A stretch of 64,000 nt of DNA from Shinella yambaruensis (GCF_022899355.1 NZ_JALJCK010000004.1:310001-374000); one strand, 5' to 3'. Shown: positions 41,451-52,971, counted from the first letter of the stretch. The notes: generated from the letters alone by a model not told the origin. Program-made: numbers and translations.

Positions 41451-41780
41451 ATGACGTCATTCCTGCGTGGGGCCGCCGTCTTGGCGTGCCTTGTCCTTTC
41501 AGCGTCCCAAGCCCTTGCCGCCTATGGCCAGTGCTCGGTCGACGATCCGACCGGCACGCCGCTCAATGTGCGCGCGGCGCCGAACGGCACGATCCTGACG
41601 ACCCTTGCGAACGGGACGCAGGTCGAGATCGTCGAGGAGAGGAAGGTCGGCACGAAACACTGGCTTTTCGTCGCGCGGCAGGGCGTGCGGCTCGGCTGGG
41701 TGTTCGGCGCCTATGTCGTGTGCAAGCAGCCCGGCGATGCGCGCGAAGCCGCGCCCAGCCAGCCGGCCGACCGGCGTTGA
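41451..41780 (+). CDS. Secreted SH3b-domain protein
   Basis: The 109-residue protein has a signal peptide ending at ALA-AY (about residue 24) and one bacterial SH3 domain (GTPLNVRAAPNGTILTTLANGT to LGWVFGAYV). SH3b domains bind peptidoglycan or other periplasmic ligands. I chose the ATG at 41451 because it gives a compact signal peptide; an earlier ATG (41427) adds eight residues. It lies 43 bp after the histidine kinase and may be cotranscribed. Confidence 0.8.
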   Translation: MTSFLRGAAVLACLVLSASQALAAYGQCSVDDPTGTPLNVRAAPNGTILTTLANGTQVEIVEERKVGTKHWLFVARQGVRLGWVFGAYVVCKQPGDAREAAPSQPADRR

Positions 41781-41922
41781 CGACGGCTCTTTTCTTTCAT
41801 GAGGGAATGGTTTATAGGCACCGCCAGCAATGCGGGGCTTTCCCCGCTTGCCTTCACGGCCATCGCTGGACGACATCCCGGCTTTTGGCGACCCTGGTTC
41901 TCCATTCATGAAAGGACATACG

Positions 41923-42192
41923 ATGTCGATCACTGCTGAGCGCAAGGCTGCGCTGATCAAGGAATACGCCACCAAGGAAGGCGACACCGGTTCTCCGGAA
42001 GTTCAGGTCGCGATCCTGACCGAGCGTATCAACAACCTGACCGGCCACTTCAAGGACCACAAGAAGGACAACCACTCCCGTCGTGGCCTTCTGACGCTGG
42101 TTTCCAGCCGCCGCTCGCTTCTTGACTACCTCAAGAAGAAGGACGAATCCCGTTACAGCAAGCTGATTGCTGCCCTCGGTATTCGCCGCTAA
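41923..42192 (+). CDS. rpsO: 30S ribosomal protein S15
   Basis: The 89-residue protein matches S15 throughout: [40 protein letters not shown] and [20 protein letters not shown]. It binds the central domain of 16S rRNA. AAAGGA precedes the ATG. A strong terminator follows, and pnp lies downstream as in most bacteria. Confidence 0.98.
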   Translation: MSITAERKAALIKEYATKEGDTGSPEVQVAILTERINNLTGHFKDHKKDNHSRRGLLTLVSSRRSLLDYLKKKDESRYSKLIAALGIRR

Positions 42193-42200
42193 GCAATTTC

Positions 42201-42237
42201 GGCGGGCGTTCCTTGCGAGCGCCCGCCGCTTTCTTTT
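42201..42237 (+). terminator. Intrinsic terminator after rpsO
   Basis: GGCGGGCG, a loop, and CGCCCGCC are followed by a T-rich tract (CTTTCTTTT). It separates rpsO from pnp. Confidence 0.85.
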
Positions 42238-42601
42238 GCGGAACGGACGTTTCGCTAGAGCAGTTCCGGCAGAGGCGCGCCGCGCCTTTGCGTTTGGGAT
42301 TGCGCAAGACAGACAAGACCGTTTCGCCTGTGCCGGTTGAGGCCGCCTCGCGAAAGGGGATTTTCCAGCAGGCCGGATGGGCCGGTCCTGCGGAACCAAC
42401 CGATGACCTGTCATGGGGCAGGATTGCAGGATGCTTCAGGCGCGCGCCTGTCGTCGGCCAGGCTGAAAAGCCTTCAGGCGCAGAGTTCGCGGGCCATGTT
42501 CCGGAAGCCTCCCGTTGTCTTGCCCATGATGCGTCACGAACGCGGATAGACCACCTGCGCCTTTGGGCGGCGGTGCGCGTATCCGTCAAGAAGGACAAGA
42601 C
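42238..42601 (+). other. rpsO-pnp intergenic region
   Basis: The 409-bp gap between rpsO and pnp holds the rpsO terminator, one CTAGAG-palindrome element (42255-42310) and then about 290 bp of leader to pnp with no convincing open frame. In enterobacteria the pnp leader is a target of autoregulation, and the length here would allow that. I found no clear promoter by eye. Confidence 0.5.
42255..42310. repeat. Dispersed CTAGAG-palindrome element, copy B
   Basis: CTAGAGCAGTTCCGGC is followed by an AGGCGCG/CGCGCCT palindrome and TTTGCG. It is close to copy C at 63271, which reads CTAGAGCAATTTCAGC, then a palindrome ending TTTTGCG. Confidence 0.6.
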
Positions 42602-44746
<2,145 letters not shown>

Positions 44747-44765
44747 TCGGATTTTTATCGATCGA

Positions 44766-44802
44766 GGGGGCGCGGAGCGGCACGTTCCGCGCCCCTTTTT
44801 TA
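44766..44802 (+). terminator. Intrinsic terminator after pnp
   Basis: GGGGCGCGGA, an 8-nt loop and TTCCGCGCCCC are followed by six Ts, 20 bp after the pnp stop. Confidence 0.88.
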
Positions 44803-44831
44803 TAGACCCGTATCTCCGCCGAAAGCCCACC

Positions 44832-45848
44832 ATGACCCGCGACGCCCTCAAGACCCTGTTCCACCCCTTCGCCTCCGGCACGCTCGGCCTGCCTGGAGAG
44901 GGCGAACGCTACCTCTTCCTCGGCGCGGAAGCCGGCCAGCGCCCGCCGGAAGGTTTTGACGCGGCGCTGGAAGCCGTGCAGCCGCTGCGCTCGCTTTATC
45001 GCGGGCTGGAAGCGGTGCGCGCGCCGGTGAAGCCGGTCGTCGAGGGCGAGGATTTCGATGGCGCGCTCATCCTGATGACCAAGCACAAGGGCGAGAACGA
45101 GAACCGTATCGCCGAGGCGCTGCGCCGCGTGCGCACCGGCGGCCTCATCGTCGTCGCCGGAGGCAAGGAAGACGGCGTGCAGTCCATGCGCAAGCGCCTC
45201 GACCAGCTTGGCCTCACGGGCGATTCCATGCCGAAATATCACGGCCTCGCCATCTGGTTCGCCCGCCCCGAAGACCCGTCCGAGGCCGTCTCCAAGCTGG
45301 CGGCGAAGCCGGTGCGCATCGCCGGCCGCTTCACGGCCGCGCCGGGCATGTTCTCGCATGACCGCATCGACGAGGGCTCCGAGCTGCTTGCAACCCGCAT
45401 CCCGGAAGACTTCCACGGCCACGCCGCCGATTTCGGCGCGGGCTGGGGCTATCTCTCCGTCATGCTCGGCGGCCGCGCGCCGCAGGCAAAGGGCATCGAC
45501 CTTTTCGAGGCGCATTACGAGGCGCTGGAAGCGGCCAAGGAGAACATGGCGGAGAACTGCCCGAACATTCCCGCCCGCTATTTCTGGTTCGACCTGACGG
45601 CCGAGGCGCCGCGCGATCACTACGACCTGATCGTCATGAACCCGCCCTTCCACGAGGGACATGCCGCCGACCATTCGCTCGGCGCGGGAATGATCCGCAT
45701 GGCGGCGAAATCGCTGAAGGCCGGCGGCCGCCTGCTGATGGTCGCCAACCGCGGCCTGCCCTACGAGCCGGCGCTGAAGGAAGCGTTCAAGGAAAGCGGC
45801 GAACTCTGCCGCAACGCCCGTTTCAAGGTGCTCTGGGGCAGGCGCTGA
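44832..45848 (+). CDS. rsmC: Class I SAM methyltransferase, RsmC-like (16S rRNA G1207)
   Basis: The 338-residue protein has a degenerate N-terminal half and a C-terminal methyltransferase domain, the RsmC/MTS layout. SAM motif I is ADFGAGWGYLSVML, and the catalytic motif is NPPF in IVMNPPFHEGH. RsmC methylates 16S rRNA G1207; a 23S (RlmG) role is possible. It begins 29 bp after the pnp terminator. Confidence 0.85.
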   Translation: MTRDALKTLFHPFASGTLGLPGEGERYLFLGAEAGQRPPEGFDAALEAVQPLRSLYRGLEAVRAPVKPVVEGEDFDGALILMTKHKGENENRIAEALRRVRTGGLIVVAGGKEDGVQSMRKRLDQLGLTGDSMPKYHGLAIWFARPEDPSEAVSKLAAKPVRIAGRFTAAPGMFSHDRIDEGSELLATRIPEDFHGHAADFGAGWGYLSVMLGGRAPQAKGIDLFEAHYEALEAAKENMAENCPNIPARYFWFDLTAEAPRDHYDLIVMNPPFHEGHAADHSLGAGMIRMAAKSLKAGGRLLMVANRGLPYEPALKEAFKESGELCRNARFKVLWGRR

Positions 45849-45851
45849 GCC

Positions 45852-46322
45852 CTACAGGGGCAGTGCGAAGGTCTGCTTGATCGTCTCGCTCGGCACGTCC
45901 GTCTTGACGGTCTGGATGCCGTTCTTGCGGGTGAGGTGCGTCGACTGGAAGCGACGGTAGTCGGCAAGATCCGAGACGACGACGCGCAGCAGCGCGTCGC
46001 TTTCGCCGAGCATGATGTAGCATTCCACCACCTCCGGCAGCCGCTTCATCGCCGCGATGAAATGGTCGATCGTCTCCGCATCCTGCGCCGTCAGCGAGAC
46101 GCGCGCGAACATGGAAAGCTGCAGCCCCACCTTCGCCTGATCGACGACAGCCACGTAGCGGCTGATGATGCCCGCTTCCTCCAGCAACCTGACCCGGCGA
46201 AGGCAGGGCGAGGGCGAGAGGCCGACGCGCCTGGCGAGTTCGACATTCTGCAGCCGCCCGTCCTGCTGCAGCACGCGAAGAATGCGGCGGTCCGTTTCAT
46301 CGAGCGGCACTGGGATCCTCAC
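45852..46322 (-). CDS. Lrp/AsnC family transcriptional regulator
   Basis: The 156-residue protein has an N-terminal helix-turn-helix (LDETDRRILRVLQQDGRL ... GLSPSPCLRRVRLLEEAG) and a RAM domain with LPEVVECYIMLGESDALLRVV. It is divergent from a LysE-type exporter with 118 bp between starts, an arrangement in which the Lrp protein usually controls export of an amino acid. It resembles, but is not the same as, the truncated Lrp protein at the left edge. Confidence 0.9.
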   Translation of the reverse strand: MRIPVPLDETDRRILRVLQQDGRLQNVELARRVGLSPSPCLRRVRLLEEAGIISRYVAVVDQAKVGLQLSMFARVSLTAQDAETIDHFIAAMKRLPEVVECYIMLGESDALLRVVVSDLADYRRFQSTHLTRKNGIQTVKTDVPSETIKQTFALPL

Positions 46323-46350
46323 GAACGTTCAAGCCGGTTTGCGGCAGGCA

Positions 46351-46378
46351 ATGCCAAAATCTCCCTCAAGTCTGGCAT
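46351..46378. promoter_or_regulatory. Inverted repeat ATGCCA-N16-TGGCAT in the Lrp/LysE divergent region
   Basis: The arms ATGCCA (46351-46356) and TGGCAT (46373-46378) lie between the divergent regulator and exporter and are a candidate operator for the Lrp protein. A further TTGGCAA follows. Confidence 0.4.
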
Positions 46379-46440
46379 CTTGGCAACTCGATTGCGCTCG
46401 AGGACCGCTAGGCTACCGTCGTTTCGATGAGGAGAGCAAG

Positions 46441-47043
46441 ATGGACTGGGCCTGGTTTCTGGCAGCTTCGGGCTTCGCATTCGCCATGGCGGGCACGCCG
46501 GGGCCGAACAACACGATGGTGACGGCTTCAGGAGCGAACTACGGCTTTCGCCGGACGCTGCCGGTGGCGATCGGCATGGGGGCCGGCGTCGCCGTCATCA
46601 TCTTCATCGTCGCGGCTGTGGGCGGATCGGTCATCGCAGAGCCGCGCGTGCACCTGGCGCTGAAATGGCTGGGCATTGCCTATCTGCTCTGGCTCGCCTG
46701 GCGCATCGCCAATGCCGTGCCCGCGGGAGCGGTGCCGGATGGCAGCGCGCAGCGTCCGTTCGGTTTCTTCGAAGGCGCCCTGCTGCAACTCGTCAACCCG
46801 AAGCTCTGGGTGATGGTGGCCGGCGCGGTCGTCACCTATGGCAAGGGCGCGGCGGGAGACCTGACCGTGCCCGCGGTCTTCGCCGTCATCTTCGGCGGCG
46901 CGACGCTGGTCAGCACGGTGGCCTGGACGGGGATCGGCGTCGGCGCGGCCCGCTTTCTCGCGCGCGAACGCAGCCTCAGGGTCTTCAACCGGGCGATGGC
47001 GCTGCTGCTCGTGCTTTCGCTCGTGCCTGTCGTGCTGGAGTAG
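46441..47043 (+). CDS. LysE/RhtB-family amino-acid exporter
   Basis: The 200-residue membrane protein has the LysE motif GTPGPNNTMVTASGANYGFRR and about six hydrophobic helices. It is probably the target of the divergent Lrp regulator. GAGGAG lies upstream of the ATG at 46441. The exported amino acid is unknown. Confidence 0.87.
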   Translation: MDWAWFLAASGFAFAMAGTPGPNNTMVTASGANYGFRRTLPVAIGMGAGVAVIIFIVAAVGGSVIAEPRVHLALKWLGIAYLLWLAWRIANAVPAGAVPDGSAQRPFGFFEGALLQLVNPKLWVMVAGAVVTYGKGAAGDLTVPAVFAVIFGGATLVSTVAWTGIGVGAARFLARERSLRVFNRAMALLLVLSLVPVVLE

Positions 47044-47130
47044 GACCAGTCAGCAGTCCGTTCAGGCCGATTGCCATTTTGCCGAAAGAGGTCCACCATT
47101 CCCGGATCGCTTTCGTTCAGGAGACCCGCA

Positions 47131-47358
47131 ATGGCTTTTGGACCTGCAAGGCCGCCCATGATGGAAGATGTGGCGGAAGTCATCGCCAAGGATGTGAAGG
47201 AAGGGGAGGGGCATACGCCGACCTCCGAGGTGCCGCTCGCCTTTCTGCGGCGCGGCGCGGACGGCAAGCCGCTGGAAATGAACAGCCGCGTGCGCACGCT
47301 CTTCATCGCCGTTGCTGCGGCCGTGGCTTTGCTGCTGCTCCTGCTGGCGCTGCTTTGA
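47131..47358 (+). CDS. Small tail-anchored membrane protein of unknown function
   Basis: The 75-residue protein has a soluble acidic N-terminal part and a single C-terminal hydrophobic helix of Ala/Leu (AVAAAVALLLLLLALL). CAGGAGAC precedes the ATG at 47131. No family is recognised. It follows the LysE gene by 87 bp and is convergent with fabI. Confidence 0.6.
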   Translation: MAFGPARPPMMEDVAEVIAKDVKEGEGHTPTSEVPLAFLRRGADGKPLEMNSRVRTLFIAVAAAVALLLLLLALL

Positions 47359-47461
47359 GATGGGCCGGGCTTTCGCCAGCCTGACGGCTTTCCTTCCTCG
47401 CAAACGGGGCGAGGAGCCGTTCCCCCGCGTACAATCGGCGGTAAGGAGAACCAGCATGATA

Positions 47462-47508
47462 CGCCTCTCTCCCCCGTTCGGAGAACGTCCCGGCAGGGGG
47501 AGAGGCGC
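47462..47508. repeat. Palindromic element between small membrane protein and fabI
   Basis: GCCTCTCTCCCCC and GGGGGAGAGGCGC flank a smaller CGTTC/GAACG hairpin. The shape matches the GC-rich palindromic repeats seen elsewhere in the window. It lies just past the fabI stop and could end transcription. Confidence 0.55.
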
Positions 47509-47513
47509 GTTGC

Positions 47514-48329
47514 TTATTCGCTGTCGGCCTTCGCCAGGCGCTCCAGCGTCGGCATGGAGGTGATGTTGTAGCCGGCGTCCACATAGTGGATTTCGCCGGT
47601 GACGCCGCTCGACAGATCAGAAAGCAGGTACAGCGCCGAGTTGCCGACGTCCTCAATGGTGACGGTGCGACGGAGCGGCGCGTTCTTCTGCTGCCAGGAA
47701 AGCATGGCACGGGCATCGGAAATACCGGCGCCGGCGAGGGTCCGGATCGGTCCGGCCGAGATCGCGTTGACGCGGATGCCGCGCGGGCCGTAGTCGCCGG
47801 CGAGGTAACGCACAGAGGCCTCCAGCGCGGCCTTGGCGACGCCCATGACGTTGTAGTTCGGCATGATGCGCATCGAGCCGCCATAGGTCAGCGTCAGCAT
47901 GGAACCGCCCTCGCTCATCAGCTCGGCGGCCCGCTTGGCGATCTCCGTGAAGGAGAAGCAGGAGATCACCATGGTGCGCGAGAAGTTCTCGCGCGAGGTG
48001 TCGGCGTAGAGGCCCTTCAGCTCGTTCTTGTCGGAGAAGCCGATGGCGTGCACGACGAAGTCGAGCGTGCCCCACTTGTCCTTGATCGCCGCGATCGCCG
48101 CATCGACCGAGGCGATGTCCTCGACGTCGCAGGGAATGACGAAGTCCGAGCCGAGTTCGGCGGCGAGCGGCTTGACGCGCTTGCCGAGCGCCTCGCCCTG
48201 GTAGGTGAAGGCGAGTTCCGCGCCCTGGCCGGCCAGCTTCTGCGCGATCCCCCACGCGATGGAATGGTTGTTCGCGACCCCCATGATGAGGCCGCGCTTG
48301 CCGTTCATGATCCCCGTCATGATTGTCAT
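47514..48329 (-). CDS. fabI: Enoyl-ACP reductase (NADH), FabI type
   Basis: The 271-residue short-chain dehydrogenase performs the last reduction of each fatty-acid elongation cycle. The cofactor loop [17 protein letters not shown] and the YX6K active site (Tyr159, Lys166) are present. The ATG overlaps the fabB stop (ATGA), which supports the start at 48329 over later ATGs. It is the last gene of fabA-fabB-fabI. Confidence 0.95.
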   Translation of the reverse strand: MTIMTGIMNGKRGLIMGVANNHSIAWGIAQKLAGQGAELAFTYQGEALGKRVKPLAAELGSDFVIPCDVEDIASVDAAIAAIKDKWGTLDFVVHAIGFSDKNELKGLYADTSRENFSRTMVISCFSFTEIAKRAAELMSEGGSMLTLTYGGSMRIMPNYNVMGVAKAALEASVRYLAGDYGPRGIRVNAISAGPIRTLAGAGISDARAMLSWQQKNAPLRRTVTIEDVGNSALYLLSDLSSGVTGEIHYVDAGYNITSMPTLERLAKADSE

Positions 48330-49549
48330 CCGTTGTGGCGCTGGAAGACCAGCGTGGCGTTCGTGCCGCCGAAGCCGAAGGAGTTGGAAAGGGCGATATC
48401 GATCTTCGCACCGTCGATGCGCTTGCGTACGATCGGAACACCGTCGAATTCCGGGTCGAGCTCGGTGATATGCGCACTTTCGCCGATGAAGCCGGCCTGC
48501 ATCATCAGCAGGCTGTAGATCGATTCCTGCACGCCGGCAGCGCCGAGCGAGTGGCCGGTCAGCGACTTGGTCGACTGGATGTGCGGGATCTTGTCGCCGA
48601 AGACTTCGCGGATCGCGCCGATCTCCTTGGAATCCCCGACGGGCGTCGAGGTGCCGTGCGTATTGATGTAGTCGACGTCGCCCTTCACGGTGGAGAGCGC
48701 CTGGCGCATGCAGCGCACCGCGCCTTCGCCCGACGGGGCCACCATGTCATAGCCGTCCGAGGTCGCGCCGTAGCCGACAATCTCCGCGTAGATCTTCGCG
48801 CCGCGGGCCTTGGCGCGCTCCAGCTCTTCCAGAACCAGCACGCCGGCGCCGCCGGCGATGACGAAGCCGTCGCGGCTGACGTCATAGGCGCGCGAGGCCG
48901 TCGCGGGTGTGTCGTTGTACTTGGAGGACATCGCGCCCATGGCGTCGAAGAGGTTCGACATGGTCCAGTCAAGATCTTCGTGGCCACCGGCGAACATGAG
49001 GTCCTGCTTGCCCCACTGGATCATTTCGGCGGCATTGCCGATGCAGTGCGCCGAGGTCGAGCAGGCAGACGAGATCGAGTAGTTGACGCCGTGGATCTTG
49101 AACCAGGTGGCGAGCGTCGCGGATGCCGTCGAAGACATGGCCTTCGGCACGGCGAACGGGCCGATGCGCTTGGGCGAATTGTTCTTGAGCGTGATCTCGG
49201 CGGCCTCGATCAGCGTGCGGGTGGAGGGGCCGCCCGAGCCCATGATGATGCCGACGCGCTCGTTAGCGGCGTAGTCTGTCTCTTCCAGGCCGGCATCGGC
49301 GATCGCCTGTTTCATGGCGACGTGGTTCCAGGAGCCGCCCTGCGAGAGGAAGCGGGCGGCGCGGCGATCGACGAGTTCGCTCGTATCGATGTTCGGCGCG
49401 CCCCAGACCTGGCATTTGAAGCCGTGGTCGGCGAAATCCTGCGAGAAGCTGATGCCCGAGCGCGCATCGCGCAGCGACGCCGTCACTTCGTCCGCGTTGT
49501 TCCCGATGGAGGATACGATCCCCAGACCCGTGACAACTACCCGTCTCAT
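48326..49549 (-). CDS. fabB: Beta-ketoacyl-ACP synthase I
   Basis: The 407-residue condensing enzyme has the Cys-His-His triad at C163 ([10 protein letters not shown]), H298 ([11 protein letters not shown]) and H333 ([10 protein letters not shown]), the same numbering as E. coli FabB. With FabA it is required for unsaturated fatty acids. It is coupled to fabI and lies 78 bp after fabA. Confidence 0.96.
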   Translation of the reverse strand: MRRVVVTGLGIVSSIGNNADEVTASLRDARSGISFSQDFADHGFKCQVWGAPNIDTSELVDRRAARFLSQGGSWNHVAMKQAIADAGLEETDYAANERVGIIMGSGGPSTRTLIEAAEITLKNNSPKRIGPFAVPKAMSSTASATLATWFKIHGVNYSISSACSTSAHCIGNAAEMIQWGKQDLMFAGGHEDLDWTMSNLFDAMGAMSSKYNDTPATASRAYDVSRDGFVIAGGAGVLVLEELERAKARGAKIYAEIVGYGATSDGYDMVAPSGEGAVRCMRQALSTVKGDVDYINTHGTSTPVGDSKEIGAIREVFGDKIPHIQSTKSLTGHSLGAAGVQESIYSLLMMQAGFIGESAHITELDPEFDGVPIVRKRIDGAKIDIALSNSFGFGGTNATLVFQRHNG

Positions 49550-49627
49550 ATTCCTGACCTTTTCTAGAACGTCTCGTTGTGAAGGCGGCTCGGCGCCGCC
49601 TTCAGGCTTCCGGTGGCTCCGCGGCCT

Positions 49628-50143
49628 TTAAGCTTCCTTGTCCTTCGACAGGCCGACGCGCAGGTCGGTCGCCTGGTAGATGGTCTCGCCGTCGGCCTTC
49701 AGCCAGCCGTCCGCCGTGCCGAGCACGAGGCGGCCGCGCATGACGCGCTTGAAGTCGATGCCGTATTCGAGGAGCTTCGTGTGCGGGCGGACCATGCCCT
49801 TGAACTTCACTTCGCCGGTCGAAAGCGCCATGCCGCGGCCGGGCTCGCCGAGCCAGCCGAGGAAGAAGCCCGTGAGCTGCCACATGCCGTCGAGGCCGAG
49901 GCAACCCGGCATGATCGGATTGCCCTGGAAGTGACAAGGGAAATACCAGTCGTCCGGCTTCACGTCGTATTCGGCGCGGATGTAGCCCTTGTCGAAGGCG
50001 CCGCCGGTCTCGGAGATGTCGGTGATGCGGTGGACCATCAGCATGGGCGGCAGAGGAAGCTGGGCATTGCCGGGGCCGAACAGCTCGCCGCGGCCGCAGC
50101 GCAGGATTTCCTCATAGTTGTAGCTGGATTGCCTGGTCGTCAT
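49628..50143 (-). CDS. fabA: Beta-hydroxydecanoyl-ACP dehydratase/isomerase
   Basis: The 171-residue hot-dog enzyme introduces the double bond of unsaturated fatty acids at C10. The catalytic pair is H71 ([13 protein letters not shown]) and D85 (CLGLDGMWQ). I chose the ATG at 50143 because it gives the family length; an in-frame ATG four codons earlier is possible. It is the first gene of the fab operon and is divergent from irr. Confidence 0.95.
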   Translation of the reverse strand: MTTRQSSYNYEEILRCGRGELFGPGNAQLPLPPMLMVHRITDISETGGAFDKGYIRAEYDVKPDDWYFPCHFQGNPIMPGCLGLDGMWQLTGFFLGWLGEPGRGMALSTGEVKFKGMVRPHTKLLEYGIDFKRVMRGRLVLGTADGWLKADGETIYQATDLRVGLSKDKEA

Positions 50144-50457
50144 CGAATGTCTCATCCCCGGTCTGAACAACGCTTGCTTTGCGTTAGATTTAGAGAAGGT
50201 GGGTGCGAATTGAAGCACCCGGACCGTTCCCTCCTTGTCGCCCCGCCCGCTCCGGGCGAGACGTTCATTCAGCTGTCCGCATACATGATGCTTGCAGTGA
50301 CAGCCAGTGCAAAGTGGCACGGTGTGGGCAAAGGCCCCGGTTTTCCGCATGTTGCGCGTCTTTCATCCGCCGCAATCCTATTGAATCCCGGCGCTCGTAA
50401 AGTTATATCGAAAGTTCAAGATTGTTGTTCAAGGCCAGACAAGCGGATCCGTCGCCC
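50144..50457. other. fabA-irr divergent intergenic region
   Basis: The 314-bp gap contains the promoters for fabA (leftward) and irr (rightward). No confident -10/-35 pair or iron-control element was found by eye. A hairpin-like CCGCCCGCTCCGGGCG sits at about 50245-50260. No open frame is convincing. Confidence 0.4.
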
Positions 50458-50877
50458 ATGACGCATGCACACGAGATGCCCATCGAAGAGCGCCTGCGCC
50501 ATTGTGGCCTGCGTCCGACGCGCCAGCGCGTGGCACTCGGGGACCTGCTCTTCGCCAAGGGCGACCGCCATCTGACGGTGGAGGAACTGCACGAGGAAGC
50601 CGTCGCCGCCGGCGTCCCGGTCTCGCTGGCGACCGTCTACAACACGCTGCACCAGTTCACCGAGGCCGGCCTCATCCGGGTCCTGGCGGTGGAGAGCTCG
50701 AAGACTTATTTCGACACCAATGTATCGGACCACCACCATTTCTTCGTCGAGGGCGAGAACCACGTGCTCGACATTCCCGTGAGCAACATCGCCATCGGCA
50801 ACCTGCCGGAGCCGCCCGAGGGCATGGAGATCGCTCACGTTGATGTGATCATCCGCCTGCGCCCGAAGAAGGGTTGA
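50458..50877 (+). CDS. irr: Iron response regulator Irr (Fur family)
   Basis: The 139-residue Fur-family protein has the winged helix (LRPTRQRVALGDLLFAKGDRHLTV, PVSLATVYNTLHQFTEAGLI) and the heme-binding histidine motif SDHHHFFVEGE (H92-H94). Irr represses or activates iron genes when heme is scarce. No N-terminal GCPWH-type heme regulatory motif is seen, as in Rhizobium Irr and unlike Bradyrhizobium. It sits beside fabA as in other rhizobia. An upstream TTG start (50422) would add 12 residues. Confidence 0.93.
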   Translation: MTHAHEMPIEERLRHCGLRPTRQRVALGDLLFAKGDRHLTVEELHEEAVAAGVPVSLATVYNTLHQFTEAGLIRVLAVESSKTYFDTNVSDHHHFFVEGENHVLDIPVSNIAIGNLPEPPEGMEIAHVDVIIRLRPKKG

Positions 50878-50891
50878 TCGCGGGATCGCTT

Positions 50892-51527
50892 TCACATCAC
50901 GTCGTCCGGATGCCGTCCCGGCCGCGGCTTGTAGACCGGAAAGCACCAGCCGAATCGCAACGCCCCGCCGCGCACGATGAAGGCTGCGCCGATGCCGATG
51001 GCGGAGGCGAGCCAGAGCGGCGCGTCCGCCACGCTGGCCGCGGTGAAGCCGGCCGCGCCGATGAGCGCCGCGGTGATGTAGATTTCCGGCCGCAGCAGCA
51101 CGGAGGGCTCTCCCGCCAGGAGATCGCGCAGGATGCCGCCGAAGCTTGCGGTGAGGACGCCGGTCGTGATCGCCACTGTCGGCGAGCCGGTGGCGGCAAG
51201 CCCCTTTGCCGCGCCCATTACGCAATAGGCCGAGACGCCCATCGCATCGAGCCAGAGCAGCAGGCGATAGCGCGACTCGATCCGGTGGGCGAGCACGAAG
51301 ACGATAAGCGCAACCGCGACGCAGACGATGAGATAGGTCGGGTTCACCACCCAGAAGACGGGCGTCGCGCCAAGGATGACGTCGCGGAACGTGCCGCCGC
51401 CGATGCCCGTCGCGGCGGCGAGGAAGAGGAAACCGATGATGTCGAGCTGCTTGCGCGAGGCCGAGAGCGCGCCGGTGGCGGCAAAGACGGCGACGCCCGT
51501 ATAGTCGAGCAGTTCCAGGATCGACAC
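50892..51527 (-). CDS. TRIC-type cation channel family protein (UPF0126, YadS-like)
   Basis: The 211-residue membrane protein contains two related repeats with the GIGGGTFRD and FGGILRDLL motifs, the hallmark of prokaryotic TRIC channels, and about seven hydrophobic helices. These form trimeric potassium-permeable channels. No operon partner is evident. Confidence 0.88.
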   Translation of the reverse strand: MSILELLDYTGVAVFAATGALSASRKQLDIIGFLFLAAATGIGGGTFRDVILGATPVFWVVNPTYLIVCVAVALIVFVLAHRIESRYRLLLWLDAMGVSAYCVMGAAKGLAATGSPTVAITTGVLTASFGGILRDLLAGEPSVLLRPEIYITAALIGAAGFTAASVADAPLWLASAIGIGAAFIVRGGALRFGWCFPVYKPRPGRHPDDVM

Positions 51528-51665
51528 GCATTCCTCCTTCGCCGCCCAAGCCTCGCGACAGCTTTCCCGCGCTAGAGTGCGCGCCCGTACGCCCGGGCAG
51601 AATCAGGCAAGACGCCAGCCCGTCCGCATATTGACCGAAATGCCCGCCATGGAAAGGTTTGAGAG

Positions 51666-52139
51666 ATGGCCACCCGCATCAGAACCCTCGCACTCGCCGC
51701 CGCCGCGCTCGTTTCGACCGCCCTGCCGGTCCGCGCGGCGGAGATCGTGCCGGATGCGCGTGCGGCCGTCGAGGCCGAGGTCGCCAAGCGCTGCAAGGCG
51801 CCGATCTATGGCGAGGATTTTGCCGACAATGTCGATTTCAACAATGACGGCATCGTCGATGCGATCTTCAATCTCGGTGCCGTCAATTGCGATGGCACGC
51901 CGGGCGGCCTGTGCGGCAATGTCGGCTGCCCGCATGAATTCTACATCCAGGTCGTCGAGGGCGGGTATTTCCTGGCCGCCAATGCCGATCTCTACGGCTA
52001 CGAGATGAAGAAGCGCTACGGCAACATGGTGCTGGAACTGAAGGCCAATGCCGCAAGCTGCGGGCGTGACGATCCGGACTATTGCATCATGACCATTCGC
52101 GTGCGCGGCGCCCAGTTCGATACGATCTCGAAGAAATAG
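51666..52139 (+). CDS. Secreted cysteine-containing protein with a calcium-loop-like motif, unknown function
   Basis: The 157-residue protein has a signal peptide (cleavage near VRA-AE, residue 25). The NVDFNNDGIVDAIFNLG stretch resembles an EF-hand or FG-GAP calcium loop (about residues 55-72). Six or more cysteines could form disulfides in the periplasm. No family is recognised. It is convergent with the YdcF-like gene (3 bp apart). Confidence 0.7.
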   Translation: MATRIRTLALAAAALVSTALPVRAAEIVPDARAAVEAEVAKRCKAPIYGEDFADNVDFNNDGIVDAIFNLGAVNCDGTPGGLCGNVGCPHEFYIQVVEGGYFLAANADLYGYEMKKRYGNMVLELKANAASCGRDDPDYCIMTIRVRGAQFDTISKK

Positions 52140-52142
52140 GAC

Positions 52143-52934
52143 CTATTGCGGAAAGAGCGCGTGGGTGCGGCCGGCGACATAGTAGAGCAGCAGCCCCGTC
52201 CATTCCCTGAGCGCCGTCGTCGTCAGCTGGCTGTTGGTCGAGGGCTGGGTGAAATCGAGCGCGAGGCCGGCGCGGCCCGTCGTGCGGAAATCCGTCGGCC
52301 AGGGCAGGACGTCGAGGCCGAGCTTGCGGAAGAGGCCGACCGAGCGCGGCATGTGGAAGGCCGAGGTCACCAAGAGGCAGCGCTCCAGGCCGTTTTCGGC
52401 AAGAAGCGTCTTGGTGTTTTCGACATTCTCGAAGGTGGTGCGTGATTCCGTCTCGCGGATCAGCCGGTCGGCGGACACGCCGAAGGCCTCGAAGAAGCGC
52501 GCCGCGACGGCCGCATCGCCCTCGTAGCTGCCGCTGAACGAGCCGTCGCCGCCCGAGACGAGGATGCGCGCGGCGGGGAACTCTCGCGCCAGCCGCAGCG
52601 TCTCGGTGAAGCGGTCGCCTGCCTGGTTCATCTCGAAGCCGCCGCGCGCCGCGATCACCTCCGCCTCCACGCCGCCGCCGAGCATGATGATGCAGCCGGG
52701 GCCGCCGGCGGGCAGCTCCGCCCGCGCGATGCGGTCCTCCAGCGCCTGCAGGAGGACGGAGCCCGTCGTGGTGAACAGCGTCACGAAGAGCACGGCGGCG
52801 GCAAGCCCGCTCGCCGCCGTCCGCAGGCGGTTCCATTTCAAGAGCCCGGCCAGGAGGCCGAGAACGAGCAGCAGCAGCGCGAGCGACAGGGGCTGGGCGG
52901 CCAGCCAGAAGATCTTCGAGGCGTAGTAGGTCAC
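52143..52934 (-). CDS. YdcF/ElyC-type DUF218 membrane protein
   Basis: The 263-residue protein has two N-terminal membrane helices (about residues 12-60) and a DUF218 domain with CIIMLGGGVEAE, ILVSGGDGSFSG, ESRTTFENVENTK and LLVTSAFHMPRS. ElyC/SanA relatives affect envelope integrity and peptidoglycan or lipid-carrier metabolism. It lies 37 bp after the TMEM43 gene on the same strand. Confidence 0.85.
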   Translation of the reverse strand: MTYYASKIFWLAAQPLSLALLLLVLGLLAGLLKWNRLRTAASGLAAAVLFVTLFTTTGSVLLQALEDRIARAELPAGGPGCIIMLGGGVEAEVIAARGGFEMNQAGDRFTETLRLAREFPAARILVSGGDGSFSGSYEGDAAVAARFFEAFGVSADRLIRETESRTTFENVENTKTLLAENGLERCLLVTSAFHMPRSVGLFRKLGLDVLPWPTDFRTTGRAGLALDFTQPSTNSQLTTTALREWTGLLLYYVAGRTHALFPQ

Positions 52935-52971
52935 GCGTTACCCGCTGTTCGTGTTCGTTTCCGCGTCGGTC

